NCBI RefSeq assembly: GCF_029105185.1
Contig: NZ_JAFMZK010000002.1
Span: 469,825-533,824 of the forward strand
Source: Aliiroseovarius sp. Z3
GTDB lineage: Bacteria; Pseudomonadota; Alphaproteobacteria; Rhodobacterales; Rhodobacteraceae
Direction of reading: 5' to 3'
Length of the DNA: 64,000 nt
The translations under genes and the position numbers were made by a program. The notes beneath the pieces are model-generated. The model did no database searches. It worked only from the letters and a program-made list of their open reading frames with translations, and was not told where the DNA came from. Below, one piece after another: positions 35,497-45,017 of this stretch. The stretch's first letter is position 1, and the number at the start of each line of letters is the position of its first letter.

Positions 35497-35880
35497 TTGG
35501 TGGAACTGGCGCTTTCCAATCACGTCGCGTGGATCGACCGTGCAAGCCTGCCTGACCGTGCGGGCGTCTATTTGATCGCACGCGGCGAACCCGGCAACAC
35601 CGTCTACATCGGTCGGACATGGGGCGCGAAGGGGATACGCCACAGGATACGGACGTTCCACAGGTCTGCGACCACCGGACAGAAAGGCCATGCCGGGGGC
35701 GTCACGTTCCACGGCGTGTTCGACGGTGACACGACTGGCCTGTTCGTTTCGGTGCACCTGCCCGACGGGATCGACCCCAAGCCGGAAATCCTGCACCCCT
35801 ACATCGCCTACGCTGAGCGACGGCTGATCTGGGAGCATGTAGAGACGCATGGCGGCCTGCCGGTGTGCAACTCGGAATGA
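35497..35880 (+). CDS. GIY-YIG domain protein
   Basis: About 127 residues. AGVYLIARGEPGNTVYIGRT has the GIY and YIG elements, followed by RHRIRTFHRSA with the catalytic-type Arg and by AERRLIWEHVE with the Glu. GIY-YIG proteins are nucleases in repair, restriction or homing. The frame begins with TTG or GTG (35497 or 35500), and neither has a clear ribosome site, so the start is uncertain. The C-terminal GGLPVCNSE is like a small family of standalone GIY-YIG proteins. Confidence 0.65.
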   Translation: MVELALSNHVAWIDRASLPDRAGVYLIARGEPGNTVYIGRTWGAKGIRHRIRTFHRSATTGQKGHAGGVTFHGVFDGDTTGLFVSVHLPDGIDPKPEILHPYIAYAERRLIWEHVETHGGLPVCNSE

Positions 35881-36477
35881 CCTGCAACTAACCCCGAGGA
35901 TCGAGGGCTAAACGCGCGCGCGGCGGCGTTGTATTGAGCCAGAAGTGCCGGGCGTGCCTCGGGCGTGGTGATCCCGCCGCGAACCCGGCTGGCGCGCTGT
36001 GCGCCGCGCTGAGGCGCACTTGATCTGTGCGGGATGGTCGACGTACCGTAGGAACAATCCGCTCGTCAGCGCCACGGAGAGCGCCGCTGAGCGTGCTTCT
36101 TGCCACCCTGGACCCGAGGCACATCCTCAGACGGGTACAAGTCCTCTGGAGTACACTTGCTGCCAGCGCGAGTTGGCTCACCACGGCCACGCTCCCGTTG
36201 AGCGCCCGCGCCCGGTAGCGCCGCGTAGCGGTCCGCTGAGGGGCAACTCGTTATTTTCGGGGGGAGGACGCCTCAAGGTCGCCAAGTGACGTTCCCGCGC
36301 CTGCTCTGAAGCGCTGCGAGGGCAGCACATGTGATCTGGCACGGAAGATGCGATGTCGCGGCGCATCGGGGTGGTTGCCCCATTGGTCCCCCTGGTGGGC
36401 GCGGGAATTACCCTGACGGGCGATGGTCCCTGATCTTATTGCGCGTGCATCGAAATCAACCAGCGAGGAAATCGGCG
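35881..36477. other. GC-rich gap without a recognised gene
   Basis: About 600 bases. Several frames exist on both strands but none has a family signature, a clear start or a good ribosome site. The base composition is GC-rich with many short CpG-rich inverted repeats. It could be a decayed gene. Confidence 0.4.
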
Positions 36478-36708
36478 ATGACGATACGCGCGACATGGAC
36501 TTTCAACGGCGAGACCAAGGTCATACTCGGGACCGGGCACCGGCTTTGGTGCTTCATCTTTGGCCCGTTATACTATGTATTCAAGGGCATGTGGCTGTGG
36601 GCACTGCTGTCCTTGCTGACGGCCAACGGACTCTGGCTCGGGTTCCCGCTCTATAATCGGTCCATCGTGCTGCGCCACTTTCACCGCAAAGGCTGGGTTC
36701 AAGAATGA
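36478..36708 (+). CDS. Small membrane protein (DUF2628-like)
   Basis: 76 residues starting MTIRATWTFNGETKVILGTG. HRLWCFIFGPLYYVFKGMWLW and ALLSLLTANGLWLGFPLYN give one or two membrane segments, ending in the basic HFHRKGWVQE. The pattern is like DUF2628 proteins, of unknown role. GAGGAAA precedes the ATG. It could protect the cell or element, but no evidence exists. Confidence 0.6.
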   Translation: MTIRATWTFNGETKVILGTGHRLWCFIFGPLYYVFKGMWLWALLSLLTANGLWLGFPLYNRSIVLRHFHRKGWVQE

Positions 36709-37001
36709 CCGCTAGCGCCTCCGCCCAAGCAGATTGCTACCCGAGTGGAACCCGGCGGGCATTGCCGGAACCCAGCGCCCATGCGGACCACATGAAAAGA
36801 CTCGACAATTTGGCTCCGGCTCGATTCCGCAAGACTGATACATAGTCAACGGGTCGGTCCGAGGGGTTCCGAGCGGCGCTGTCACAGGGCGACCACAAGG
36901 GGGATGGGGGGAGGCGTTTTTTTATCGGCGCACGCCCCACGGACGGACAAGGGGTCATGCATACTGCCAAGGTTTTCAGCCCCTAGCCGCCGCCCATCGC
37001 G
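36709..37001. other. Intergenic region, possible replication or regulatory zone
   Basis: About 290 bases with no gene seen. A G-rich stretch precedes a short T run near 36910-36922. It lies at the 3' side of the 98-residue gene next to the primase gene. Confidence 0.3.
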
Positions 37002-37298
37002 TCAGTTGATCTTGGCGCGGGGGATGACGTTGAACGGCAGTTTTCGCTTCCGTCGCAACTCCTGATATCTCTCGATGTGCGCCATGATCGTGAGCGCATG
37101 CTTGAACGCGAGATCGGTCCGTGAGCAACTTTCAAAGCCATGAACTGATGCATAGAGGCCAGTGAGTTCCAGCAAGGCCTCTACAACATCGGTATTGGTG
37201 AGCGCAGTGTCTTTGGTTCCATCGATTTCGCCGCAGTCCAGAATTGCATTGTTGATACTAGCTTTTAGGCGGCTCTGCATTTTTTCATGTTTGGTCAT
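37002..37298 (-). CDS. Protein of 98 residues, function unknown
   Basis: Starts MTKHEKMQSRLKASINNAIL and appears mostly helical, with a basic C-terminus (RRKRKLPFNVIPRAKIN). AAGGAAA lies seven bases before the ATG. It follows the primase-helicase gene on the same strand, so it may be part of the element's replication module. No family recognised. Confidence 0.6.
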   Translation of the reverse strand: MTKHEKMQSRLKASINNAILDCGEIDGTKDTALTNTDVVEALLELTGLYASVHGFESCSRTDLAFKHALTIMAHIERYQELRRKRKLPFNVIPRAKIN

Positions 37299-37432
37299 TT
37301 TTTCGGATTTCCTTCGTATCTACTTTGCGCCGCACCTCCGAAATGAAAGCGCGCGTCGCTTTTGGGGGAAAATCACTTGCTCAAAAATTCCACACATGTG
37401 CGAATTGTGAGCAAGTGAACTTGGTGCATTGA

Positions 37433-39205
37433 TTAGGGCAGCGCCCAAACCGACGCTTTACCGTCTTTCGACTTAACGATACCGAGCGTGTCTCCGGCAC
37501 GGCGAAGTGTTGCCATGGTGATCCCATTTGCGTCGGCCATTCCATCCAGCACCTTCTTCCTGACAGGCCCTTTGCGCAGAACACTTTCCAACCACGCTGT
37601 TGCCGTGTCCCTCTCCTTTGAGGGCCGTCCACGCTCCGCCTCTGGCGGTGCCAGCAACTCAGCGGCAGTCAGCTCTTTGTCGCACGGGTGCCAAACTATT
37701 TTGGGGTGCGTGCGAGGCCCCTCGCTTTGCATTTCGAAGACAATCGCCGGGCCAGTTTCGGAATAGTTCGACTTCGCATGGACGATGGCGCGTCTGCGTG
37801 AATCATCAGGATGCGGCGCAAGGATCAGCCCAGAACGCACCCGAGCGGATATCGCAATCGACCCAATTCCTTGGTGCATTACGTGGTCCGCCCGCGCCTT
37901 GCGCAAATGCCGCACAATCAAGATCGCGGTGTCGAAGTCTCGCGCCAATTGATCCAGCTCCATCATAAAATGCATGGTCTCGGCGGCGTTGTTCCCGTTG
38001 GCACCTTCCTGCATGAACGCAATGATCGGATCTATGATGACTAGGGCCGGGGTGTTGGCCGTCAGTTCGCGCCGGACAAGTGCAAGACCGCGCTCATCAA
38101 GTGTGAACAGCTCATCCTGATATCGTACCTTCGACACGTCTGCTCCGGCCTTCATTAACCTGGGTTTCAGAACCCTAGAAGGGTCGTCCTCAGCTGACAT
38201 GAACAACACCGTTCCTTGTTCGATTTCATCGACGAAGGGTGGCGGTTCGCCGGTCGTGACCGCTGCCGCGACGGCACATGTAAATGTGGATTTCCCTTGA
38301 CCCATATTACCATCAAGAACAGTGATCGCGCCCTTGACGATGTAAGGATAGGCAAGGAATTGCGGCTCAGATTCCTCGACTTCGCCGAGCCAGCCGAAGG
38401 CATTTTCGTGTCCAGCGTCGTATCGGGCAACACTTGATGCGATCCCTTCCACTTCATCAACGTCGAGTGGCGGGCTACAAGCCGCCGCATTGATCGCCTG
38501 CAACGCGCCGGCAATGGCGGTCTCGGTCAGACCGCGAAACCTGAGTGAACCCGCGATCTTGGTCAGTTCGTTGTTCCGGCCCCCAGCCTTGAATGCGGCA
38601 CCCGCGTCGAACCGGGCGGTGCGTGTCCCGGTGACGGCCAAGGACTGAACGAAGTCAGCGGGTAACGTCGCAACAGGGGTTTTCCCGCGCCGAACTCGAT
38701 ACCGACGACCGCATTTGTGCATGCTGGGTGCTCCGACAAGGTACCCGCTGGCGTTGTCCTTGATATCGATGCCGGGAAGATGCGCCTTCTTCTTGGGCAG
38801 CGCCACCGTGGCGCGGAAATAGTAGTGTGTCCCGCGACCGGTGCGGACTGACAGGGTGGGCGGCAGGTTCAGCTTCTTGAAGGTTTCGGCCCCCTTCGGG
38901 CCGTCAACATCGAGCACAACCAGCCCCGGTGAAAGGATCACGCCGAAGTTTGCCCGAGAGTACTTCTTGAACGCGCGGCGGATTTTGGCCGCGCTACTTG
39001 TGGCGCTATGCTGCCCCTTTGGAAACAACTCCGCGACAGGGTGCTTGCCCGAGCTTTTGCAATCGGCCCTGCCGCACGTGCATTGGCCGTCATCGTCAAT
39101 GCCATGCAGGACGACAATTTTGCCGCCTTTCCGCGCCCAAGCGAGCGCGGCTTTGACAACCGAGGACGACAACATGTCACCCTCGAAGCGAAATGCTTTC
39201 CGCAT
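37433..39205 (-). CDS. Primase-polymerase and helicase replication protein
   Basis: 590 residues. The N-terminal Prim-Pol domain (about residues 15-190) has CTCGRADCKSSGKHP, the metal-site DVDG in LVVLDVDGPKG and RTGRGTHYYF. A RecA/RepA-like AAA domain follows, with Walker A GNMGQGKST near residue 290 and ALVIIDPIIAF as Walker B. A C-terminal winged-helix-like region (RKKVLDGMADANGI) ends it. Such fusions start replication of integrative and satellite elements. AAGGAG supports the start at 39205. It follows the AlpA-like gene. Confidence 0.85.
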   Translation of the reverse strand: MRKAFRFEGDMLSSSVVKAALAWARKGGKIVVLHGIDDDGQCTCGRADCKSSGKHPVAELFPKGQHSATSSAAKIRRAFKKYSRANFGVILSPGLVVLDVDGPKGAETFKKLNLPPTLSVRTGRGTHYYFRATVALPKKKAHLPGIDIKDNASGYLVGAPSMHKCGRRYRVRRGKTPVATLPADFVQSLAVTGTRTARFDAGAAFKAGGRNNELTKIAGSLRFRGLTETAIAGALQAINAAACSPPLDVDEVEGIASSVARYDAGHENAFGWLGEVEESEPQFLAYPYIVKGAITVLDGNMGQGKSTFTCAVAAAVTTGEPPPFVDEIEQGTVLFMSAEDDPSRVLKPRLMKAGADVSKVRYQDELFTLDERGLALVRRELTANTPALVIIDPIIAFMQEGANGNNAAETMHFMMELDQLARDFDTAILIVRHLRKARADHVMHQGIGSIAISARVRSGLILAPHPDDSRRRAIVHAKSNYSETGPAIVFEMQSEGPRTHPKIVWHPCDKELTAAELLAPPEAERGRPSKERDTATAWLESVLRKGPVRKKVLDGMADANGITMATLRRAGDTLGIVKSKDGKASVWALP

Positions 39206-39228
39206 CTCAGTTCTCCTTGTCTAGGTGA

Positions 39229-39480
39229 TCAGTAGTCGGCGTAATGTGTGCGGGCGCGTTCTTCGGCACGCTCTGCAAGCCAGTCCTCGATCTCGGACAT
39301 GAGCCACGCAACGGTCGTACCGCCAATTCTCAACCGGCGTGGAAAACGTCCCCGCGCCTCGAGTCTCAATAACGTTGTGTTGCTCAGTGTGATGCCCATG
39401 CGCTTCAGGTCAGCGCGCGTGACCAGCCTCTTGTTCGGCGCGTCGTGTTGGGTGATCGGTCTGTTTGCATCTTGGTTCAT
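39229..39480 (-). CDS. AlpA-like excisionase or regulator
   Basis: 83 residues. RLVTRADLKRMGITLSNTTL and RLEARGRFPRRLRIGGTTVA, then WLMSEIEDWLAE, form the winged helix-turn-helix of AlpA/MerR-like excisionases. AAGGAGG lies six bases before the ATG at 39480, so I use it in preference to one six codons earlier. In such elements it usually controls integrase excision. It lies upstream of the primase gene. Confidence 0.85.
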   Translation of the reverse strand: MNQDANRPITQHDAPNKRLVTRADLKRMGITLSNTTLLRLEARGRFPRRLRIGGTTVAWLMSEIEDWLAERAEERARTHYADY

Positions 39481-39542
39481 GTCGGCCTCCTTCGTCACAG
39501 AGGCCTTCCATTTATTGCAATTATTGCCACTACGCTTCGTAT

Positions 39543-40115
39543 TTATCTCGGCCTATTTTGTCCCATCTCGACGCCGAGTCTTCCGAGTAATTCAATTATC
39601 TGTTCAATGATCTGTAGACCCTCGTGCATTCCTTCCTCGATTTGTTCGATTTCAAGAAGGTCTCCGAGTGATAAAGTCTGGTTGTCGAGCTTTCTCTTAA
39701 TTCTCCGATAGGCGGCTTCATAGGAGTGCTTGGCCCCTTCGCCCAAATCGGCATTCTCAATGACTTCCATGATAGCGGCCCGCTGGCTTTTAACTTTCGG
39801 TGTATCAGGCGCTTCCCTATCGAAAGCTTCGCCTTTCAAACGCGATGCGGCCGCCTGAAGGTCGTGCATGAGGGATGGCCAATGGCCCGATAGCTGGGCC
39901 TGCGCGATCAAAAACAGCGCCTTGTCATCGTCCATTGTGGCGCGTCCTAGGCCGGGATTATCTCCAAACAAGGCGGCGTTGGCCTGCTTGAGCCGTTCGT
40001 CATTGGTTTCGCCGGGTTTGCTTGGCGCGTGTGCTGCGATGATCCTCGGCAGCAGGATATCTACGAGGCGTGTTCTCGTTTGCGAGGCTGCGTCATCGTG
40101 GTCGTTCCCTGACAA
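39543..40115 (-). CDS. Helical protein with probable TTG start, overlapping the integrase
   Basis: About 190 residues. The TTG at 40115 has GGAGG seven bases upstream, so it is preferred over an internal ATG. The gene overlaps the integrase end by 55 bases in another frame. The body is predicted helical (YRRIKRKLDNQTLSLGDLLE, EIEQIEEGMHEGLQIIEQII), ending in a coiled-coil-like stretch. No family recognised. Its position between int and the AlpA-like gene suggests a role in integration or regulation. Confidence 0.6.
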   Translation of the reverse strand: MSGNDHDDAASQTRTRLVDILLPRIIAAHAPSKPGETNDERLKQANAALFGDNPGLGRATMDDDKALFLIAQAQLSGHWPSLMHDLQAAASRLKGEAFDREAPDTPKVKSQRAAIMEVIENADLGEGAKHSYEAAYRRIKRKLDNQTLSLGDLLEIEQIEEGMHEGLQIIEQIIELLGRLGVEMGQNRPR

Positions 40116-41284
40116 GACGCTTCCTCCCTCTTGGCGAGCATTGATCCCAAATGCTGGTTCCACTTGCCCAATGCCTCGCGTTTTTCGTCCGCATATGAAT
40201 AGACATTGTAGATAGCGGCCACGCCTGAGACCACACCCGTTTTGTGGTTGAGCAGTGCTTCGGTGACGGGTTGGGGAACGCCCAGCATCGCCATGTTGGT
40301 GGACATCGTGCGGCGCAGGTCGTGAATGATCCACGGCTCCGTGCCGTCGGGCAATGCCTTGTCGAGCCGTTCCTTCACGCGACCGAAGCCCGACGCGGGC
40401 GACTTGCCGGTGGTGGTGAACACGTAGTCCGAATTGAAGAACCTCGGCGTCTTGCGCAGAACCTCAAGCATCGCGTCAGTGATCGGCACCGTATGCTGCT
40501 TGCCGTTTTTGGCGCGCTGCGAAGGCAGGGTCCAAAGTCGTTTTTCGAGGTCGAGTTCCGACCAGCGCATTTCAGCGACCTCGGCGCGTCTCTGGCCGCT
40601 GAGTATCAAGAGCTTCATGCAATCCCCGAAAGGATAGCCTTCGTCGCCGCAGACCGCCCACAGCGCGCCCAGCTCATCGTCGGTCAGTACGCGCTCGCGC
40701 GGCTGTTCCTTGGCCCGTGGTTTCATCCCGGAAATGGGGGAGGCATCCATAATCCCGCTTTCAACACACCAGCTCATGAGATGCTTGAGGTGGGCCAGCG
40801 CACGGTTCGCGCTGACCGGCGCGGATTTGCCGATCACGTCGCAGGCTTGCACGACATCAGCGCGCTTGATCTCGTCGATCTGTTTGCCATGCAAGATGGT
40901 GAATTTCGCCAGCAGGGCTTCCTTGCGTTTCCAGTCGCGGTTGTGAACCTTGGCGTGCTTCTCGATGTAATCAGGGATCACGTCGCCCAGCGTGGGCTTG
41001 GTTTCGACCTCAATGCCCGTGCGATCCTCGAACCGGCCCGTCTCGATTTCGTAGAGCACCTGCCGCACTCGTTCGCGCGTCTCGGCCAGCGACAGGACGG
41101 GGAACCGCCCGATGGTCAGTCGCCGCATTTTGCCGTTGATGCGCTTATGCAGGCAGAACGTCTTGGTGCCCGAGGTGCTGATGCGCAGGACAAGACCCGC
41201 CATCAACTCGTCCCGAAAATCGAGGCGCTTGGACGGATCAGGCTTTTGCCCTTCGATGAACTTGGTGGTGAGTTTGCGTTTCAT
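40061..41284 (-). CDS. Tyrosine recombinase (P4-type integrase)
   Basis: 407 residues. A DUF4102 N-terminal domain (MKRKLTTKFIEGQKPDPSKR) precedes a SAM-like core and the catalytic domain. R in LSGQRRAEVAEMRW, H-x-x-R in HDLRRT, H in LLNHK and the nucleophile Tyr in AIYNVYSYADEKRE are all visible, so the enzyme looks intact. It should catalyse integration and excision at tRNA-Phe. The ATG at 41284 begins the conserved region; a TTG farther upstream lacks support. Confidence 0.92.
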   Translation of the reverse strand: MKRKLTTKFIEGQKPDPSKRLDFRDELMAGLVLRISTSGTKTFCLHKRINGKMRRLTIGRFPVLSLAETRERVRQVLYEIETGRFEDRTGIEVETKPTLGDVIPDYIEKHAKVHNRDWKRKEALLAKFTILHGKQIDEIKRADVVQACDVIGKSAPVSANRALAHLKHLMSWCVESGIMDASPISGMKPRAKEQPRERVLTDDELGALWAVCGDEGYPFGDCMKLLILSGQRRAEVAEMRWSELDLEKRLWTLPSQRAKNGKQHTVPITDAMLEVLRKTPRFFNSDYVFTTTGKSPASGFGRVKERLDKALPDGTEPWIIHDLRRTMSTNMAMLGVPQPVTEALLNHKTGVVSGVAAIYNVYSYADEKREALGKWNQHLGSMLAKREEASCQGTTTMTQPRKREHAS

Positions 41285-41559
41285 AAGCCCAGGATAAGAT
41301 GGGCGGACGAGCCACGTCAGGGACAATCCTAGATGCGTTGAGGCGAGATGGCACGCTCTGCACTAGCGGTCTGGTGAGCTTTGTGCTTTTGGACGACTTC
41401 AAGCGTTGGTTGACTTCGTGTCTATATGCACGACATTCTTCGGTTGCGTTTCAGAGCACAAGGTAGCGCCTGACGCCGTGTTTCATGTCTGCCAACAACA
41501 ACCGGCACCAGATCGAGTAGTCTGGGGAAGGCCGAGGCAATTTTGCACTGGAGAGTGTG

Positions 41560-42564
41560 ATGCCATCTTTGGACCAATCGAATTTGCCAGTGGGCGATCA
41601 AAATCACCTGCTTGAAGTCTACGAAAACGAAATCGAAGTTGAATATCGAGGTGAGCGGTACCTCGTTCGCGATAACGGCGCGGTTTACCGCTTCAATGAA
41701 TATCGAAAGCGCGCCCGCCCACTGGACAAAACTTGGACTTTCGGACGCCAAAACCAGACAACCGGTTATCAGTATCTGTCGGGTGTCCCTGTTCACCGCA
41801 TTGTTTGCTCTGCATTTCACGGCGAGCCGCCCACACATCAGCATGTGGTGGACCACATCGACACCAACCGAGCGAACAATCGACCAGAGAACTTGCGATG
41901 GCTGACGAGATTAGAAAACGCCCTGTTGAATGAGATCACCGCGCGACGCATTGAACTGGTCTACGGTTCAATCGAGGCTTTCCTAGCTGATCCGTCAAAG
42001 ATCCAAAGTGAAGCTTCATATCCAGACGTATCGTGGATGCGAACCGTATCGAAAGACGAGGCCGCCAAGACAAAGTCACGCTTCGAAGCATGGGCACAAA
42101 GCGGTTCGGTTCCCAGCGGAGGTGCAATTGGTGAGTGGCTATACGGCACCGCAGAACGTGCAGATTTCGAGCCCGACCCAGAAGAGTACGAGTCTCTCAC
42201 TTCATCAGTCATCCAAGTTCGCTGGCGGGTCCCAACGGAGTTTCCCGAATGCCCAATGGAAGTGACCGACGATGCGCTGGAGCGCTATGCCGAGAACCTG
42301 GTTTTTGGTAAAGTTTTCGCGCGAAACGACATCTATCAAAGCTTGGTAGTACAGCGGTCTCTTGTCGAAGATGCCTTGATCGTCTTGACCCACAATCCCG
42401 GCCCCAATGCGATCAAAGATTGGGCTGTCGCTCAGATTTCGGTTCGTGGCGAGTTTTTCTACCACCGAAGCGAGCATCAGTATTTCTCGCTGCAAGGAGC
42501 GCTAAAGACGTTTTGCGAACTGACCGGGGACAGTTATGAAGACTGCATGGATGACTACTGTTAA
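41560..42564 (+). CDS. HNH endonuclease-like protein with extra C-terminal domain
   Basis: 334 residues. RYLVRDNGAVYRF is a NUMOD4-like lead. The HNH core is VHRIVCSAFHGEPP, VDHIDTNRANNRPENL and RWLT, as in phage-type HNH_3 enzymes. From about residue 110 there is a long C-terminal part (IEAFLADPSKI..., ALERYAENLVFGKVF) that I do not recognise. GGAG lies seven bases before the ATG. It could be a phage-derived nuclease, a homing-type gene or defence cargo. Confidence 0.75.
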   Translation: MPSLDQSNLPVGDQNHLLEVYENEIEVEYRGERYLVRDNGAVYRFNEYRKRARPLDKTWTFGRQNQTTGYQYLSGVPVHRIVCSAFHGEPPTHQHVVDHIDTNRANNRPENLRWLTRLENALLNEITARRIELVYGSIEAFLADPSKIQSEASYPDVSWMRTVSKDEAAKTKSRFEAWAQSGSVPSGGAIGEWLYGTAERADFEPDPEEYESLTSSVIQVRWRVPTEFPECPMEVTDDALERYAENLVFGKVFARNDIYQSLVVQRSLVEDALIVLTHNPGPNAIKDWAVAQISVRGEFFYHRSEHQYFSLQGALKTFCELTGDSYEDCMDDYC

Positions 42565-42657
42565 TAGCCGTTTTGTCGTTGATGCATCTAACAGTTCTCA
42601 AGCGGCCACGTGCTATGCAGAGCAATCAGAACATTGATCGAAGACGGCGACATTAAT

Positions 42658-44706
42658 CTACTGCGGGGCGATCTCGTCGATTGGCTGTACTGGATATCCA
42701 GAAACAAGATCCCCTGTAGATGGATCAAACAAAGGGTTCACGACGACGGCGGTGTCATTTCCCGCACACCAATTCATGAAATTGTCGAACTCGGTATCGG
42801 TAGCGAGGATCGGTAGCTCGTAATCCTCAGCGACCAGCCCAATATCCTCCCAGTTCCCTAGATGGGCTGCAAGATTCATAGGGTCAGAAAGTAGGAAGAT
42901 TGTATTCTCTACTGAAAACACCTCACCGGTATCTAAGCTTCTAAGGTAAAACAGAGGTGCATACCATTGACCGGGCCGCGAGTACCTTGCTGAAAACCTA
43001 GTGTCGAACCTTCTGTGCCGAGCATTTTCAACCGGGATGATCGTCTCTTTCGCTCCAAACAATTCAAGCAACTTCGACCTAGGCCCAAAACCTTTTGATT
43101 GATCTGTGTAACAAAATGGATCCCCCTGCGTGCGGGCATCTTCAAACATCTGACCAAGTTGAGCGCAAAACGCTTTCGCACCGTCTAGATCAAATCTATG
43201 AACTCCATTTCGTTTTGTGACGATTTCACGACCACCGCCCACCAGAGATATTTCCACAACGTAGTCACCGGGAGGTCCTTCAAGCTTACCTCCGCTCCAA
43301 GCGATGACGGGTTTGTTCCCACCTGCCAAGGTGTCAGCGTTATGAAAAACCATCTGCCCACCGTCAATTGCCCGATACCAAGCCTCGACGTCAAAGTTCA
43401 CCAGCTCGTCATGAGAAGAGAAGAACTCATTCTGAATGAGTCCCAAAACTCTGCTGGAAGGTTCAAGGCACGCGTCATGGCAAGTTCCAACCGTTGGTTC
43501 TTCCATCGGCTCAAGTTCTACTATCTGTGTGTTATTAGTTGAAACCGCCTTTCCGCAGATTACGCATTTCAGGGGGGTCGGGTTGTTTTCAAACGCTTGT
43601 TCTAGCCGCTGTGCGTGAATTTTTGCGCAAGGTCCTTCTTCGAAATCTTCGTCAGAGTTTATTGGGCAGAAATGAACTTCACGGTCACCAATCAAGTTGG
43701 GCCGTTTCTCCAACATTCGCAAAAGCCCATCGTATGTAGCTGAACGAAGTAGTAGTTTCGCTTCAGATCCATCTCCGAATGTTACTACTTGATCAGAAAA
43801 ACGAAGACGCTCGTTGCAATCTTCATCAAACCTGTAAGTCTCAACTACGGCTAGACCTTTGGGGAGCGGTCCGCGCGCCGCAGGTAGATCACACAAAAAC
43901 ACGTCACGACCGGCTCTAAGCCCATCGCCTCTTTTTTCTATCTTAAAGAAACTATGAAATATCTCTTCTTTGGTTTCTTCGGGTGAAGAAAGGTACTTTT
44001 CGTATTGTTCGACAAGGTTTTCCGAAGATAGCGTTCGCCGGTTCTTTGAGTGGCCGACACAGTCAGAGATAATCTTCCCCCACACAGCTTCCGCTGCGAT
44101 ACATCCTTTGGCGTTCAAATTCAGGATAACTGCATGTTCCAAAGGATCAGACATCTCTATGTCCAGAACTACCACTGACATTTTCCGTATTAGTTCGTCG
44201 GCTGCTTCTTCGGAGTAGGCTTTCCCACTGTCTGCGCTGATGTCGCGAATTGCTGATCTTACTTGGGTAATGATTTCCCTTAGTGCCTTGGGCTGATCTC
44301 GAAAAAAAGCCACATTGGAAGCCGTGTGGAAGGCGTTCAATGCGGCCCTGAGATCATTGATGACCTTTTTTGAAGCGCGACTACTAGTAACGAGAAGAAG
44401 TTTGGCGCCAGCTTGGGTTTCTTGGTTGCAAAACTGCTCCAATACACTGCGCAGTTCGCCGCCAGCATTTATCGAGTACGAAATTGTCGCCTTCGCTTGT
44501 ATGTAAACAGCTGACCCGTCGGAGAAGACGGCATTGATGTCATCAACAGCTTCTGTTGTCTCAAAGCTCAAGTATTGGAAGGTTTCATCGCCCAAGATTG
44601 CGGAGGGAGTGGTGCAAAGCCTACTCGCAATCAAATACGCACCAACGCGCGCTTGAAAATTCGCACCAGATGAAACCGATGCTCCCGCTCCAGATCTTGC
44701 TCGCAT
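42658..44706 (-). CDS. Predicted nuclease with zinc-finger-like motif, candidate defence protein
   Basis: 682 residues from MRARSGAGASVSSGANFQAR. The N-terminal 130 residues resemble Cap4/DUF4297-like restriction-fold nucleases: helix GANFQARVGAYLIAS, D in EAVDDINAVF and Q-A-K in VYIQAKATIS, that is a D...QxK site. A long middle domain is unassigned. KCVICGKAV at about residue 382 with CHDAC about 25 residues later forms a C-x2-C/C-H-x2-C zinc-binding pattern, followed by a mixed alpha-beta C-terminus. No NTPase is visible. The start at 44706 has GAGG upstream; ATGs at 44781 and 44808 are alternatives. Convergent with the HNH gene. Confidence 0.65.
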   Translation of the reverse strand: MRARSGAGASVSSGANFQARVGAYLIASRLCTTPSAILGDETFQYLSFETTEAVDDINAVFSDGSAVYIQAKATISYSINAGGELRSVLEQFCNQETQAGAKLLLVTSSRASKKVINDLRAALNAFHTASNVAFFRDQPKALREIITQVRSAIRDISADSGKAYSEEAADELIRKMSVVVLDIEMSDPLEHAVILNLNAKGCIAAEAVWGKIISDCVGHSKNRRTLSSENLVEQYEKYLSSPEETKEEIFHSFFKIEKRGDGLRAGRDVFLCDLPAARGPLPKGLAVVETYRFDEDCNERLRFSDQVVTFGDGSEAKLLLRSATYDGLLRMLEKRPNLIGDREVHFCPINSDEDFEEGPCAKIHAQRLEQAFENNPTPLKCVICGKAVSTNNTQIVELEPMEEPTVGTCHDACLEPSSRVLGLIQNEFFSSHDELVNFDVEAWYRAIDGGQMVFHNADTLAGGNKPVIAWSGGKLEGPPGDYVVEISLVGGGREIVTKRNGVHRFDLDGAKAFCAQLGQMFEDARTQGDPFCYTDQSKGFGPRSKLLELFGAKETIIPVENARHRRFDTRFSARYSRPGQWYAPLFYLRSLDTGEVFSVENTIFLLSDPMNLAAHLGNWEDIGLVAEDYELPILATDTEFDNFMNWCAGNDTAVVVNPLFDPSTGDLVSGYPVQPIDEIAPQ

Positions 44707-45017
44707 ATGTGCCTCGAAATAGTTGTTTTGTATGATTTCAAAGTGTTTCGACAAACGGCGAAAACTTACAATCTTCTCCATCAATGTAGTGCCAGACCAA
44801 ACAACCATGACAACATGAAGTCAACGCCAGCTATTGTCGGAGAGCGCTCGCCTGGCCAGCTTCATTGGGGTATCGCTGGGGTAGCAAGTGCGGTGTGCTT
44901 GAATGCTTCGGTGTGAAATGGGCTGGGACGATCTGCCATGCGCAAAGGTCAAAGTTTTCAATCGCGTACATTACGGGTTGGGCGCCCTTGAGACAGGCCG
45001 CGCGGACGACAAGGCTA

